Shown: positions 52,072-60,142 of the stretch, one piece after another | How positions within the stretch are numbered: position 1 is the stretch's first letter | How the letters are laid out: the number at the start of each line of letters is the position of its first letter | Assembly (NCBI RefSeq): GCF_002270355.1 | Contig: NZ_NJFZ01000009.1 | Location: forward strand, 1 to 64,000 | Reading direction: 5' to 3' | Length of the DNA stretch: 64,000 bases | Source of the DNA: Flectobacillus sp. BAB-3569 | GTDB lineage: Bacteria; Bacteroidota; Bacteroidia; Cytophagales; Spirosomataceae | Made by a program: the position numbers and the translations under genes | The notes under the pieces: model-generated | Seen by the model: only the letters and a program-made list of their open reading frames with translations | Database searches by the model: none | What the model was told of the DNA's origin: nothing

Positions 52072-54171
52072 CTACTTCGTAATCACATCTAACTCGGCAT
52101 AGCCTGCCCAATTATCGTTTTTCGTGTTCTTTAAAGCCGTAAACTTTATAAACTTGGCTTTGCTAGGAGTAAAAGTTTTGACTTGCAAAAGAGGATTATT
52201 CTTAATGTTTGAAAACTCTCCTTCGTTTACTATTGTCCAATTAATTCCATCTAACGAAACAGAAAACTGATATTTTGAAATGACACCATCTGTGCTTTGC
52301 CAAGGTAAATACTTAAATCCAGTAAGTGTAACGTCTTTTCCTAAATCAATAACCAAATCAACAGGAAGTGTTTGTGTTTTGGCTTGATACCAAGCTGTAT
52401 GAGAGTTGCCATCGATTACCTTATACGCCTTTTCATCTGAGATACCCACAATTTTCCAGTCTTTTTTTACAATATCAAACTTTTCTTCAGCTATCTCCGA
52501 ACTCTTTTTAGTGGAGGCTTCTACTGCTATGGCTTTAACTGTCATTTTGCCATTGGTTTGAATCGTGCCAGTATATTTTACTGATTTGGTAGTTGGTGTG
52601 CTACCATCTAGTGTATAATAAACTTGTGATTCTGGGTCATCGGCTTTGATGTTTATTTCTCCTGCTTGATTTCTCGTAATACTCGGTGCAGTGAGTATCT
52701 GGGGAGCGTTAAAAACACCAATGTTCGAAATCAAAGGACAGGCTTTGGCATCCAACACTTTAAAGCGAACTTTAGTAGCTCTTACTGTCGGAAAAACCAA
52801 AATTCGTTTGTATCCAATGGTAGTTTGTTGGGCTAATTCTTTCCAATTGCCATCAATCAAAGCCTCTATTTTAAAAGATTTCACTCGTTGCCCTAAGCGA
52901 ATATATTCCTGTGCCATAAAGCGATTAAAGACGGTTGGCTTGCCTAAATCTATCGTAATAGCAGCATTGGTAATACCTTCATCAGTTGCCCAATAGGTAT
53001 TTTTGTCTGCGTCCAAAGCTTTAGAAGCATTAAACATCAAGGCATTTTCTCGAATGTTTGTCGCTGTTGCTTTTTTGTTTTGCGCCAAATTGACTGAGTA
53101 TGCCTCTTTTACCGCCTTAGCCAATGCTTTTACCGCTTTTTCATCGTTTTCATGAATCAAACCTCTTTTATCAATAGGGAAGTTGAGTAATAATGTCCCG
53201 TTTCTACCTATGGAATGATGATAGGTATTCATTAAGTCGGGTAATGTTTTGACACGACTATCTTCATATTCATGATAAAACCACCCTGGTCGAGTCGAAG
53301 TATTGACTTCGCCTGGTACCCAAACTTCACCGTTTTCTACACCATGACGTAGCATATCTTCGGGCACATCACCTTTGGCATTGAGCAAACTCCAGTTTTT
53401 CTCACCAACATATCCTTCTTCTGTTCCTACCCAACGAAGGTCAGCACGGTCGCCACCATCGTTCCAAATAACAATTTTAGGTTGTAGTTCACGGATGAGT
53501 TTGTAGGTATTCGACCAGTCATAATAGGTTGTTCTATCAATTTTTCGTGTTCCTCGTGTACCACCATAATAACCATCACCACCGTTAGCACCATCAAACC
53601 AAATCTCAAAAATATCTCCATATTGAGTCATCAATTCTCGCAATTGATTTCTGAAATAAGTAATGTATTCTGGCTTACCATAATCAGCAAAGTTTCTATC
53701 CCAAGGTGAAAGATAAATCCCTAATTTGAGTCCGTATTCTTTACAAGCTTTTGCCAAGTCGCCAACAATATCACCTTTACCATTTTTCCAAGGAGAGTTT
53801 TTAACTGAATATTCGGTGTATTTGGAAGGCCACAAACAAAAACCAGAATGATGCTTTGCCGTGATTATTACTCCTTTCATTCCCGCTTCTTTACACACAC
53901 GCGCCCATTGACGGCAGTCTAGTTGAGTAGGATTAAAGATTTTTGGGTCATCGTCGCCAAAGCCCCACTCTTGATTGGTAAAGGTATTGGTCGAAAAGTG
54001 GACGAAGGCATAATATTCCATTTCCTGCCATTTGAGCTGGTTTTCGGTAGGAATTGGCCCTACCGCCTTTGGAGTACTTTGGGCTATTCCAATACTTGAA
54101 TAGGAGGAAAGCAGAGCTGTAGTAAGACAAAAACTGGCTATCTGAGAGGTAATTTTACTTTTAATGGTCAT
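52072..54171 (-). CDS. Alpha-L-fucosidase (GH29) with C-terminal F5/8 type C-like domains
   Basis: A 699-residue secreted glycosidase. Signal peptide MTIKSKITSQIASFCLTTAL, cleavage near GIAQ. The GH29 barrel: EYYAFVHFSTNTFTNQEWGF, GVIITAKHHSGFCLWPSKYT, SPWDRNFADYG, the nucleophile motif IFEIWFDGANGGDGYYGG, and IGRNGTLLLNFPIDKRGLIH. After residue 360 come a discoidin-like domain (NIRENALMFNASKALDADKN), a chitobiase/FN3-like segment (SQVYYTLDGSTPTTKSVKYT) and a C-terminal F5/8 type C domain (KVIDGNSHTAWYQAKTQTLP). It likely removes alpha-L-fucose from plant, algal or host glycans in the periplasm. No sus genes are adjacent. Confidence 0.95.
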   Translation of the reverse strand: MTIKSKITSQIASFCLTTALLSSYSSIGIAQSTPKAVGPIPTENQLKWQEMEYYAFVHFSTNTFTNQEWGFGDDDPKIFNPTQLDCRQWARVCKEAGMKGVIITAKHHSGFCLWPSKYTEYSVKNSPWKNGKGDIVGDLAKACKEYGLKLGIYLSPWDRNFADYGKPEYITYFRNQLRELMTQYGDIFEIWFDGANGGDGYYGGTRGTRKIDRTTYYDWSNTYKLIRELQPKIVIWNDGGDRADLRWVGTEEGYVGEKNWSLLNAKGDVPEDMLRHGVENGEVWVPGEVNTSTRPGWFYHEYEDSRVKTLPDLMNTYHHSIGRNGTLLLNFPIDKRGLIHENDEKAVKALAKAVKEAYSVNLAQNKKATATNIRENALMFNASKALDADKNTYWATDEGITNAAITIDLGKPTVFNRFMAQEYIRLGQRVKSFKIEALIDGNWKELAQQTTIGYKRILVFPTVRATKVRFKVLDAKACPLISNIGVFNAPQILTAPSITRNQAGEINIKADDPESQVYYTLDGSTPTTKSVKYTGTIQTNGKMTVKAIAVEASTKKSSEIAEEKFDIVKKDWKIVGISDEKAYKVIDGNSHTAWYQAKTQTLPVDLVIDLGKDVTLTGFKYLPWQSTDGVISKYQFSVSLDGINWTIVNEGEFSNIKNNPLLQVKTFTPSKAKFIKFTALKNTKNDNWAGYAELDVITK

Positions 54172-54480
54172 ACAGTTTTAATTAAATTGGGAATGTGATA
54201 ATGAATTGGCAATTATAAATTAGTAGTGAGAGAAGGATTATAAAAACCATTTATTTCCGAAATCAGAAATCCCAAATCTGCAATAGTTTGGAATCCTTCG
54301 TACAGCCCTAATTATAAATCACTTTCTATATAGTAAATCTCTTGACGACTTATACTCATTTCGTTTATTCAACCTATCTTTTTTAGAAAGAAAGTAAAGG
54401 AAGTTATAAGTTAACCGCATAATCCGCTAACTTATACACTAATAACGTCTAACATAACTAAATTAATTTTTTATAAAAGC
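54172..54480. other. 309-bp gap with a GATTTCGGA-family repeat, no gene seen
   Basis: It lies between divergent genes. TTTCCGAAATCAGAAATCCC..AAATCTGCAATAG at about 54252-54287 belongs to the family at 43.9 kb; an opposing TTGGGAATGTGATAATGAAT is at 54187. No clear promoter box was recognised. Confidence 0.5.
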
Positions 54481-55737
54481 ATGAAACCTTACCTCTCCAA
54501 ACGCCAGTTTCTCAAAAACCTCACAGGTGTTGCTGTATTATCACAGACTAATTTATCTGATTTGATTCGACTCCATGAACATTTACCTGCGGAAAAATTA
54601 GCAGAAGATGAACAGTTTTGGACAAAAATTCGAGAAGCTTATGAGGTGCCTAAAGACTTTATTCATTTAGAAAATGGCTATTACTCAATGACAGCCAAAC
54701 CTGTAATGCAAAAATATTTGGCACATATTCAAGCTGTGAATAAAGTGTCTTCATATTATATGCGAACTCGTCAGTTTGATGATAAAATGATTTCTCGAAA
54801 AAAATTAGCTGATTTATTGGGCTGCTCGTTTGAAGAATTGATTATCACCAGAAATACTACTGAATCTTTAGATACCATTATTGCAGGTTTTGATTGGAAA
54901 ACAGGTGACGAAGCACTCATGGCCGAGCATGATTATGGTGCCATGTTGGATATGTTTAAGCTCCAAGCTAAACGGCATGGCTTGACAAATAAGGTTATTT
55001 CTGTGCCCTTGCATCCCAAATCAGATGAAGAAATTGTGGAAGTTTATGAAAAAGCGATTACGCCCAAGACTCGACTATTAATGGTGTGTCATTTGATCAA
55101 TATTACAGGACAAATTTTGCCTATCAAAAAATCACAGAAATGGCGCATCGTCATGGGGTAGAGGTTATGGTAGATTGCTCATTTGGATTTTAAAATAGAC
55201 GATTTAGGTGGCGTTGATTATTATGGAAGTAGCTTGCACAAATGGTTAGGAAATCCACTTGGGGCTGGTATTTTGTATGTTCGTAAGGACAAAATAAAGC
55301 CCGTTTGGCAAATGATTGGCGATATGGGTTACAAGGATGACGATATTAGAAAACTCAATCATACAGGTACGCATCCTGTGGCTACAGACTTGGCGATTGT
55401 GGATGCCATCGATTTTCATAATATGATAGGGATTACTAGAAAAGAGGCGAGACTACGATATCTACAAGAATATTGGACTTCGAAGGTTAGGGATATTCCT
55501 AATATAATGGTTAATACGCCGAAGGAGTCACACCGAGCTTGTGGAATTGCCAATGTGGGTATTAAAGGAATGAACCCTGCAGACTTAGCCAAGAAGTTAA
55601 TGGAGGAATACAAAATCTTTACAGTTGCAATCGGTTACGCAGGAGTATTTGGTGTAAGAGTTACGCCTCATTTATATATTACCACCAAAGATTTAGATGC
55701 TTTTGTAGAGGCATTGAAGCAATTGGCTAAAATGTAA
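54481..55737 (+). pseudogene. Class-V aminotransferase-fold protein (isopenicillin-N epimerase-like), disrupted
   Basis: The N-terminus MKPYLSKRQFLKNLTGVAVL looks like a Tat-type signal. It continues as a PLP-dependent class-V enzyme (FIHLENGYYSMTAKPVMQKY, LIITRNTTESLDTIIAGFDW, MVCHLINITGQILPIKK). At the A6 run near 55125-55130 one base is missing; in the shifted frame it reads ITEMAHRHGVEVMVDC. Near 55178-55185 about 14 further bases are missing where the family has VDxAHxFxHLDFKI, which restores the original frame. The second half then continues with YYGSSLHKWLGNPLGAGILY (PLP lysine) to the end. The lost part includes the conserved PLP-contacting Asp/His region, so even a corrected read would be impaired. 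It is best seen as a pseudogene. Confidence 0.75.
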
Positions 55738-55741
55738 AAAG

Positions 55742-56021
55742 TATTAATGCAGAATAAAATTGCATTAATAGGCTTTGAGCAGTAAGCCGTAGGCATTAGG
55801 CAAGCACAAGGTATGCTTATTTCGTGAGAAATACTTTTTGAATTTTAGCTTAATGCCTAGAGCCTAAAGCGGATAAAATCATTTTAATTTTGCCCACTAA
55901 TCTAAGCTGTAGTGATGAATTATGAAGGTAAGATAAAGCGTAAGTACATAAGCTTATTTTGCCCACTAACTTAGTTTTCAAAGTTTTACATTCACAATTC
56001 ATCACTCAAAACTCATCACTC
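55742..56021. repeat. Repeat-filled gap: GCTGTAGGCATTAGGC element and ATTCACAATTC arm
   Basis: A TATTAATGCA / TGCATTAATA hairpin (55742-55770) is followed by AGTAAGCCGTAGGCATTAGG (about 55782-55803), the core TCGTGAGAAATACTTTTTG (55832-55850, also near 32537) and the return arm GCTTAATGCCTAGAGCCTAA (about 55848-55867). A weaker TAGTGATGAATTATGAAG / ACATTCACAATTCATCACTC pair spans 55911-56010. ATTTTGCCCACTAA occurs twice. Confidence 0.65.
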
Positions 56022-56047
56022 TTTAATAGTCTATCTGAATGAAATGA

Positions 56048-56479
56048 TTAGCCAATAGCCACCAATTCAATATCAAAAATCAAATCTTTTCCAGCTAATG
56101 GGTGGTTGGCATCCAAAGTGATGTGTGTATCTGTAACTTCAGTTACCACAACTGGCATTACTTGACCAGTACCATCTTGATGCATATTCAACTGCATACC
56201 TACTTCGTAAGGAATATCAGCAGGAATTTCGTTACGAGGGAACATCGCCATGTACTCAGGATTTACTGGACCGTATGCCTCATCTACTGGAATATGAACA
56301 GTTTTTTTGTCTCCGATAGTCATACCAGTAATACCATTATCGAAACCAGCAATCACCATACCAGTACCTAGTTCAAATACTAGAGGTTCACGACCTTCTG
56401 AGCTATCGAAAATAGTACCATCTGTTAATTTACCTGTGTAATGGACGCTAACTTTATCGCCCGATTTTGCTTGTGCCAT
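56048..56479 (-). CDS. FKBP-type peptidyl-prolyl cis-trans isomerase, SlyD-like
   Basis: A 143-residue cytoplasmic prolyl isomerase. FKBP core: KSGDKVSVHYTGKLTDGTIF, DSSEGREPLVFELGTGMVIA and GFDNGITGMTIGDKKTV. The insert-in-flap domain of SlyD-type proteins is present (VNPEYMAMFPRNEIPADIPY to TDTHITLDANHPLAGKDLIF), a chaperone-like module. The metal-binding His-rich tail of E. coli SlyD is absent; the chain ends DIELVAIG. It probably assists folding of cytoplasmic proteins. Transcribed alone. I see no promoter box within 150 bp upstream. Confidence 0.94.
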   Translation of the reverse strand: MAQAKSGDKVSVHYTGKLTDGTIFDSSEGREPLVFELGTGMVIAGFDNGITGMTIGDKKTVHIPVDEAYGPVNPEYMAMFPRNEIPADIPYEVGMQLNMHQDGTGQVMPVVVTEVTDTHITLDANHPLAGKDLIFDIELVAIG

Positions 56480-56750
56480 TTGATTGTTTATTATGTAAAT
56501 GCGAGTATTTTTTGTTTTGCAACAAACTCCTTTTTACTCAAAGATGGTAGTTTATTTTTAAAAATTAAAATATCAGCAAAGGAAGTTAGAATGAAAATTG
56601 AGAGAATGATAGGTATGTTGCTGATTTACAGTTGGTTATTTTGACATGGTAAGCTGATAGGTAAATAGAGTATGATTATTTTGGTAATTAATAAAATAAT
56701 TCAAAGGAAGCATTGGCAAGGCTCGAGGCTTTGCCAATATCAACGAGTAG

Positions 56751-56927
56751 TTAAATGGTCTTGTGATTTTCCATTTGTGCTATGATTTTATCAGCATCGA
56801 GCGCTGCGCAAGACCCACAACCTTTACTACATCCTGCTGTATTTTTAGGATTAAAATTATTCCAAACCAATCGTACTAAATAAGTAATAGCAGCAAGAAA
56901 AATAAGTGCTATAATGATATTTTCCAT
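56751..56927 (-). CDS. FeoB-associated Cys-rich membrane protein
   Basis: A 58-residue small protein: one N-terminal transmembrane helix (MENIIIALIFLAAITYLVRL) followed by a short cysteine cluster GCSKGCGSCAALDADKI, the hallmark of the FeoB-associated family. In other genomes it sits next to or is fused with the ferrous iron transporter FeoB and may bind iron; no feoA or feoB is seen here, so the partner must be elsewhere or the role differs. It is followed by an ATTGGCAA / TTGCCAAT hairpin near 56711-56737. The intact frame, the membrane helix and the cysteine spacing make the call reasonably firm. Confidence 0.82.
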   Translation of the reverse strand: MENIIIALIFLAAITYLVRLVWNNFNPKNTAGCSKGCGSCAALDADKIIAQMENHKTI

Positions 56928-57038
56928 TGTGAGACGGGTTAAGATGGATGAGTTTTGAGTTAGAAAAAAGGTACTTTGAAATTTTTTGGTTTACTCCATT
57001 TTCAAATCTTCAAATCCACATATCTTCAATTCACTTAG

Positions 57039-57830
57039 CTATTTCCAGTGTTTTTGAATGACCTCCTTTAATTCATGAAACGCACCGCATGCGGCAATTA
57101 GTTCACGACCAAAGATAAAATCGTCGCCACCTTTGAAGTCGCTTACAATTCCTCCTGCTTCTCGGACAATGAGTGTCCCTGCTGCTACATCCCATGGTTT
57201 GAGATTGTATTCAAAAAAGCCTTCAAAACGTCCACATGCTGTGTAAGCCAAGTCCACAGCTGCCGAACCCATACGGCGCAAACCATGCGATTTTTGCATC
57301 AATTCCTTCAAAATAGCCAAATATTGGTCAGTTTGTTTGAAATCATAATATGGAAATCCTGTCGCCAAAAGACTATCTTTCAGGTGATTGGCTGATGACA
57401 CTTTGATAGGTTTTCCATCCAAATAGGCGCCACCGCCCAGCCACGCAGTAAAACATTCTTCACGGTTGATTTCCATCACAACACCGCTTACAATGTTGTC
57501 GTGGTGCATGAGCGCAATCGAGATAGCAAAAACTGGCAAACCGTGCATATAATTCGTGGTTCCGTCCACAGGGTCCACAATCCAAGCATATTCTTGGTCT
57601 TCAGTACGTTCGGCAGTACCTTCTTCGGCAATAAAGCCAGCCTCAGGCAAAATTTGTCTGAGCCCTTCTACCAAACGAATTTCGGTTTCTTTGTCAACAT
57701 ATGAAACCAAATCATTGAGTCCTTTGTATTCGATACTATCTCTCGAAAATTCAGAAGCAGCTTCTTTCACAAACAAAGCTGTTTTGCGTGTCAATAAAGC
57801 CACCTGTTCGGTAATGTGTTGTAGGTTCAT
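57039..57830 (-). CDS. Inositol monophosphatase family protein
   Basis: A 263-residue magnesium-dependent phosphatase of the IMPase/SuhB/CysQ family. Motif 1 is WIVDPVDGTTNYMHGLPVFA (the DPxDGT metal site), the earlier Glu is in AGFIAEEGTAE, and motif 2 is WDVAAGTLIVREAGGIVSDF. The start at 57830 (MNLQHITEQVALLTRKTALF) is preferred to an upstream ATG 12 codons earlier because it matches the family N-terminus. The likely substrate is myo-inositol 1-phosphate or a similar sugar phosphate; 3'-phosphoadenosine-type substrates cannot be excluded. It is divergent from the ABC exporter gene across a spacer holding a perfect 21-bp inverted repeat and back-to-back -7 boxes. Confidence 0.92.
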   Translation of the reverse strand: MNLQHITEQVALLTRKTALFVKEAASEFSRDSIEYKGLNDLVSYVDKETEIRLVEGLRQILPEAGFIAEEGTAERTEDQEYAWIVDPVDGTTNYMHGLPVFAISIALMHHDNIVSGVVMEINREECFTAWLGGGAYLDGKPIKVSSANHLKDSLLATGFPYYDFKQTDQYLAILKELMQKSHGLRRMGSAAVDLAYTACGRFEGFFEYNLKPWDVAAGTLIVREAGGIVSDFKGGDDFIFGRELIAACGAFHELKEVIQKHWK

Positions 57831-57852
57831 TTTTTTTGAGTGTACAGGGAAC

Positions 57853-57930
57853 AGGCACAAAGGCACAAAGTGTATGAGTGGATGGTTTAAAACGATGAGT
57901 CAAAGAAAAACACTTTGTGCCTTTGTGCCT
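57853..57930. repeat. Perfect 21-bp inverted repeat upstream of the inositol-monophosphatase gene
   Basis: The arm 57853-57873 (AGGCACAAAGGCACAAAGTG plus T) is the exact reverse complement of 57910-57930, separated by 36 bases. It lies between divergent genes and therefore cannot be a normal 3' terminator. It belongs to the GCACAAAGGCAAAG family. Confidence 0.9.
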
Positions 57931-58005
57931 CGTTTCTTAGTTTTTTCTCCAATCTAAACTAATTGCGCTTTGTCGCTGTTGTTTTTAAAGGATAAGGTTT
58001 ATTAA

Positions 58006-58022
58006 TAACTTTGTCAAAGATA
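58006..58022. promoter_or_regulatory. Back-to-back candidate -7 boxes for divergent transcription
   Basis: TAACTTTG on the + strand (58006-58013), facing the ABC exporter start at 58092, is followed after one base by CAAAGATA (58015-58022), which is TATCTTTG on the minus strand facing the inositol-monophosphatase gene. Together they form a near-perfect palindrome. Confidence 0.5.
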
Positions 58023-58091
58023 GCAAAAGTTTGAGAGGACTTTGGGCTTTCTGTAACTGAGAATAGACTATAATTTTAATTTTTCTGAACA

Positions 58092-59858
58092 TTGAGAAAA
58101 GAAGAAAAAAGCGGGCAAATTTTTGATTTTGAGATATTAAGACGCATTTACGGTTTTTTGCAACCTTACAAAGTACGTTTTTGGTCGTTGGTGGTTTTGA
58201 TTATGGTAATGGCCTGTGTGGTACCACTCAATCCATTATTGATTCGCCATACGATTGACAATGAAATAGCACGTGGTGATTACAACGGCTTATCTTTGAT
58301 GCTTTTGGCTATGCTTGGGGTATTACTATTGCAAGGTTTTTTGCAGTTTGTAACTTCCTACATGGCTGGCTGGCTCGGACAAACAGTGATTCGAGATATT
58401 CGTGTGGCATTGTACGAAAAAATCCTTCATTTAAGACTCAAGTTTTTTGACGATACCCCAATCGGTCGCTTGGTGACCCGTACTGTTTCGGATATTGAAA
58501 CGCTCAACGATGTATTTTCGGAAGGTTTGGCATCCATTGCAGGCGATATCTTACAATTGGTATTGATTACGGGAGTAATGTTTTATACCGATTGGCGTTT
58601 GACACTTATTTGTTTAATGACAGTTCCTTTCATGGTAGTGTCGACCTATATTTTTAAAGAATATATTAAAAAGTCATTCAATGAGGTGCGTATTGCAGTA
58701 TCTAACCTAAACTCTTTTGTGCAGGAACATATCACGGGGATGAATATCGTACAGGCTTTTAGTGCTGAGGAGTTAGAATACAAAAAGTTCGTAGCCATCA
58801 ATCAGACACATAGAGATGCCAATATTCGTTCAATTTGGGCTTATTCGGTTTATTTTCCTGTAGCCGATGTTATTTTGGCGGCTGGGACTGGTTTAATTGT
58901 TTGGTTTGGTTCAAAGCAAATTCTCAATCATGATATTACCTTGGGGACCCTTACGGCGTTTATCATGTTTATGAACTTGTTTTTCCGTCCTATTCGTTTT
59001 TTGGCTGACCGTTTCAATACCTTACAAATGGGTATAGTGTCAACAGAGCGTATTTTGAAATTATTGGATTCAGATGAATATGTTGCCAACAACGGCTCGT
59101 ACAGCGCCAATGATTTGAAAGGTGATGTCAAGTTTGAAAATGTTTGGTTTGCTTATAACGACGAAGAATATGTATTGAAAGATATTTCTTTTGAGGTTAA
59201 ACAAGGTGAAACTATTGCGCTTGTTGGTGCTACAGGTGCAGGAAAATCATCGACTATAAATCTTTTAAGCCGTTTTTATGAAATCAATAAAGGGAAAATT
59301 TTCATCGACGGTCGTGATTTGCATGAATACGAATTACAAAGTTTAAGAAGTAAAATTGGGGTAGTATTGCAAGATGTATTCTTGTTTTCTAATACAATTG
59401 AGAATAATATCACGCTTGGAGATAAGTCTATTACAAGAGAGAAAATTATTGAGGCTGCCAAGTTAGTTGGTGCCCATGATTTTATTGAAAGATTACCAGA
59501 CGGTTATGATTACAATGTAATGGAACGTGGTGCGACGCTTTCTGTAGGACAACGTCAATTGATTTCGTTTGTGCGTGCGCTTGTACACGATCCAAAAGTA
59601 ATCGTGCTCGACGAGGCAACTTCGTCGGTAGATACCGAAACGGAAGAGATGATTCAGAATGCCATTGCAAAATTGATGAAAGGTCGTACAGCTATCGTAA
59701 TTGCACACCGTTTATCTACAATTCAAAATGCCAATAAAATTTTAGTTTTGGACAAAGGCGAAATCAAAGAGGAGGGAACGCACGAAAGTCTATTGGAAAA
59801 AGACGGTTGGTATGCCCAATTGCACAAAATGCAATTTTTGGCAACTCAAACACATTAG
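58092..59858 (+). CDS. ABC exporter, fused permease and ATPase (MsbA/LmrA-like)
   Basis: A 588-residue half-transporter that would act as a homo- or heterodimer in the inner membrane. The N-terminal domain has six helices (FWSLVVLIMVMACVVPL, LMLLAMLGVLLLQGFLQFV, DILQLVLITGVMFYTDW, VILAAGTGLIVWFGS). The ATPase has Walker A LVGATGAGKSS, the Q-loop VVLQDVFLFSNTI, signature LSVGQRQ, Walker B KVIVLDEATSSVD and H-loop IVIAHRLSTIQ. A lipid or multidrug substrate is inferred from class only. The start is a TTG at 58092: an in-frame stop lies two codons upstream and the next ATG would cut into the first membrane helix. Confidence 0.93.
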   Translation: MRKEEKSGQIFDFEILRRIYGFLQPYKVRFWSLVVLIMVMACVVPLNPLLIRHTIDNEIARGDYNGLSLMLLAMLGVLLLQGFLQFVTSYMAGWLGQTVIRDIRVALYEKILHLRLKFFDDTPIGRLVTRTVSDIETLNDVFSEGLASIAGDILQLVLITGVMFYTDWRLTLICLMTVPFMVVSTYIFKEYIKKSFNEVRIAVSNLNSFVQEHITGMNIVQAFSAEELEYKKFVAINQTHRDANIRSIWAYSVYFPVADVILAAGTGLIVWFGSKQILNHDITLGTLTAFIMFMNLFFRPIRFLADRFNTLQMGIVSTERILKLLDSDEYVANNGSYSANDLKGDVKFENVWFAYNDEEYVLKDISFEVKQGETIALVGATGAGKSSTINLLSRFYEINKGKIFIDGRDLHEYELQSLRSKIGVVLQDVFLFSNTIENNITLGDKSITREKIIEAAKLVGAHDFIERLPDGYDYNVMERGATLSVGQRQLISFVRALVHDPKVIVLDEATSSVDTETEEMIQNAIAKLMKGRTAIVIAHRLSTIQNANKILVLDKGEIKEEGTHESLLEKDGWYAQLHKMQFLATQTH

Positions 59859-59907
59859 ATTTGGGAATGCTGATTGTAGATTTCGGAATTTCGAAAGGTA
59901 TGGTAAA

Positions 59908-59947
59908 TTCCGAATAGGGTGCGACTTAAGTCGCACCCTATTCGGAA
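59908..59947. repeat. Perfect 40-bp palindrome
   Basis: The half site TTCCGAATAGGGTGCGACTT is followed immediately by its exact reverse complement, with no loop. It lies in the gap between the convergent ABC exporter and POT transporter genes, and an A run follows on the right. Confidence 0.95.
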
Positions 59948-59988
59948 AAAGGTTCTAAAATGTCAAGTAATTATTGACTATTCATCAA

Positions 59989-60127
59989 GCAAAAAGGCGG
60001 TCGAAAATTGTTTTTCGACCGCCTTTTTGCTACTATTATTTTGGGATTAGACGCAAAGTATTACGTCTCTACGAGTGTGGAATGGAGATAAAAAATAATC
60101 ACTCATTCGCTCAATCACTCATTCACA
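59989..60127. repeat. Composite palindromic element, half copy C, with terminator hairpin
   Basis: The central hairpin GCAAAAAGGCGGTCGAAAA (59989-60007) pairs perfectly over 19 bp with 60012-60030 around TTGT. It is followed by AGACGCAAAGTATTACGTCT.. (60051), GGAGATAAAAAATAATCACT and CATTCGCTCAATCACTCATT to about 60123. Same order of modules as the right half of the element at 45.24-45.39 kb. The hairpin could terminate both convergent genes. Confidence 0.85.
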
Positions 60128-60142
60128 AATAAATTATCGAAA

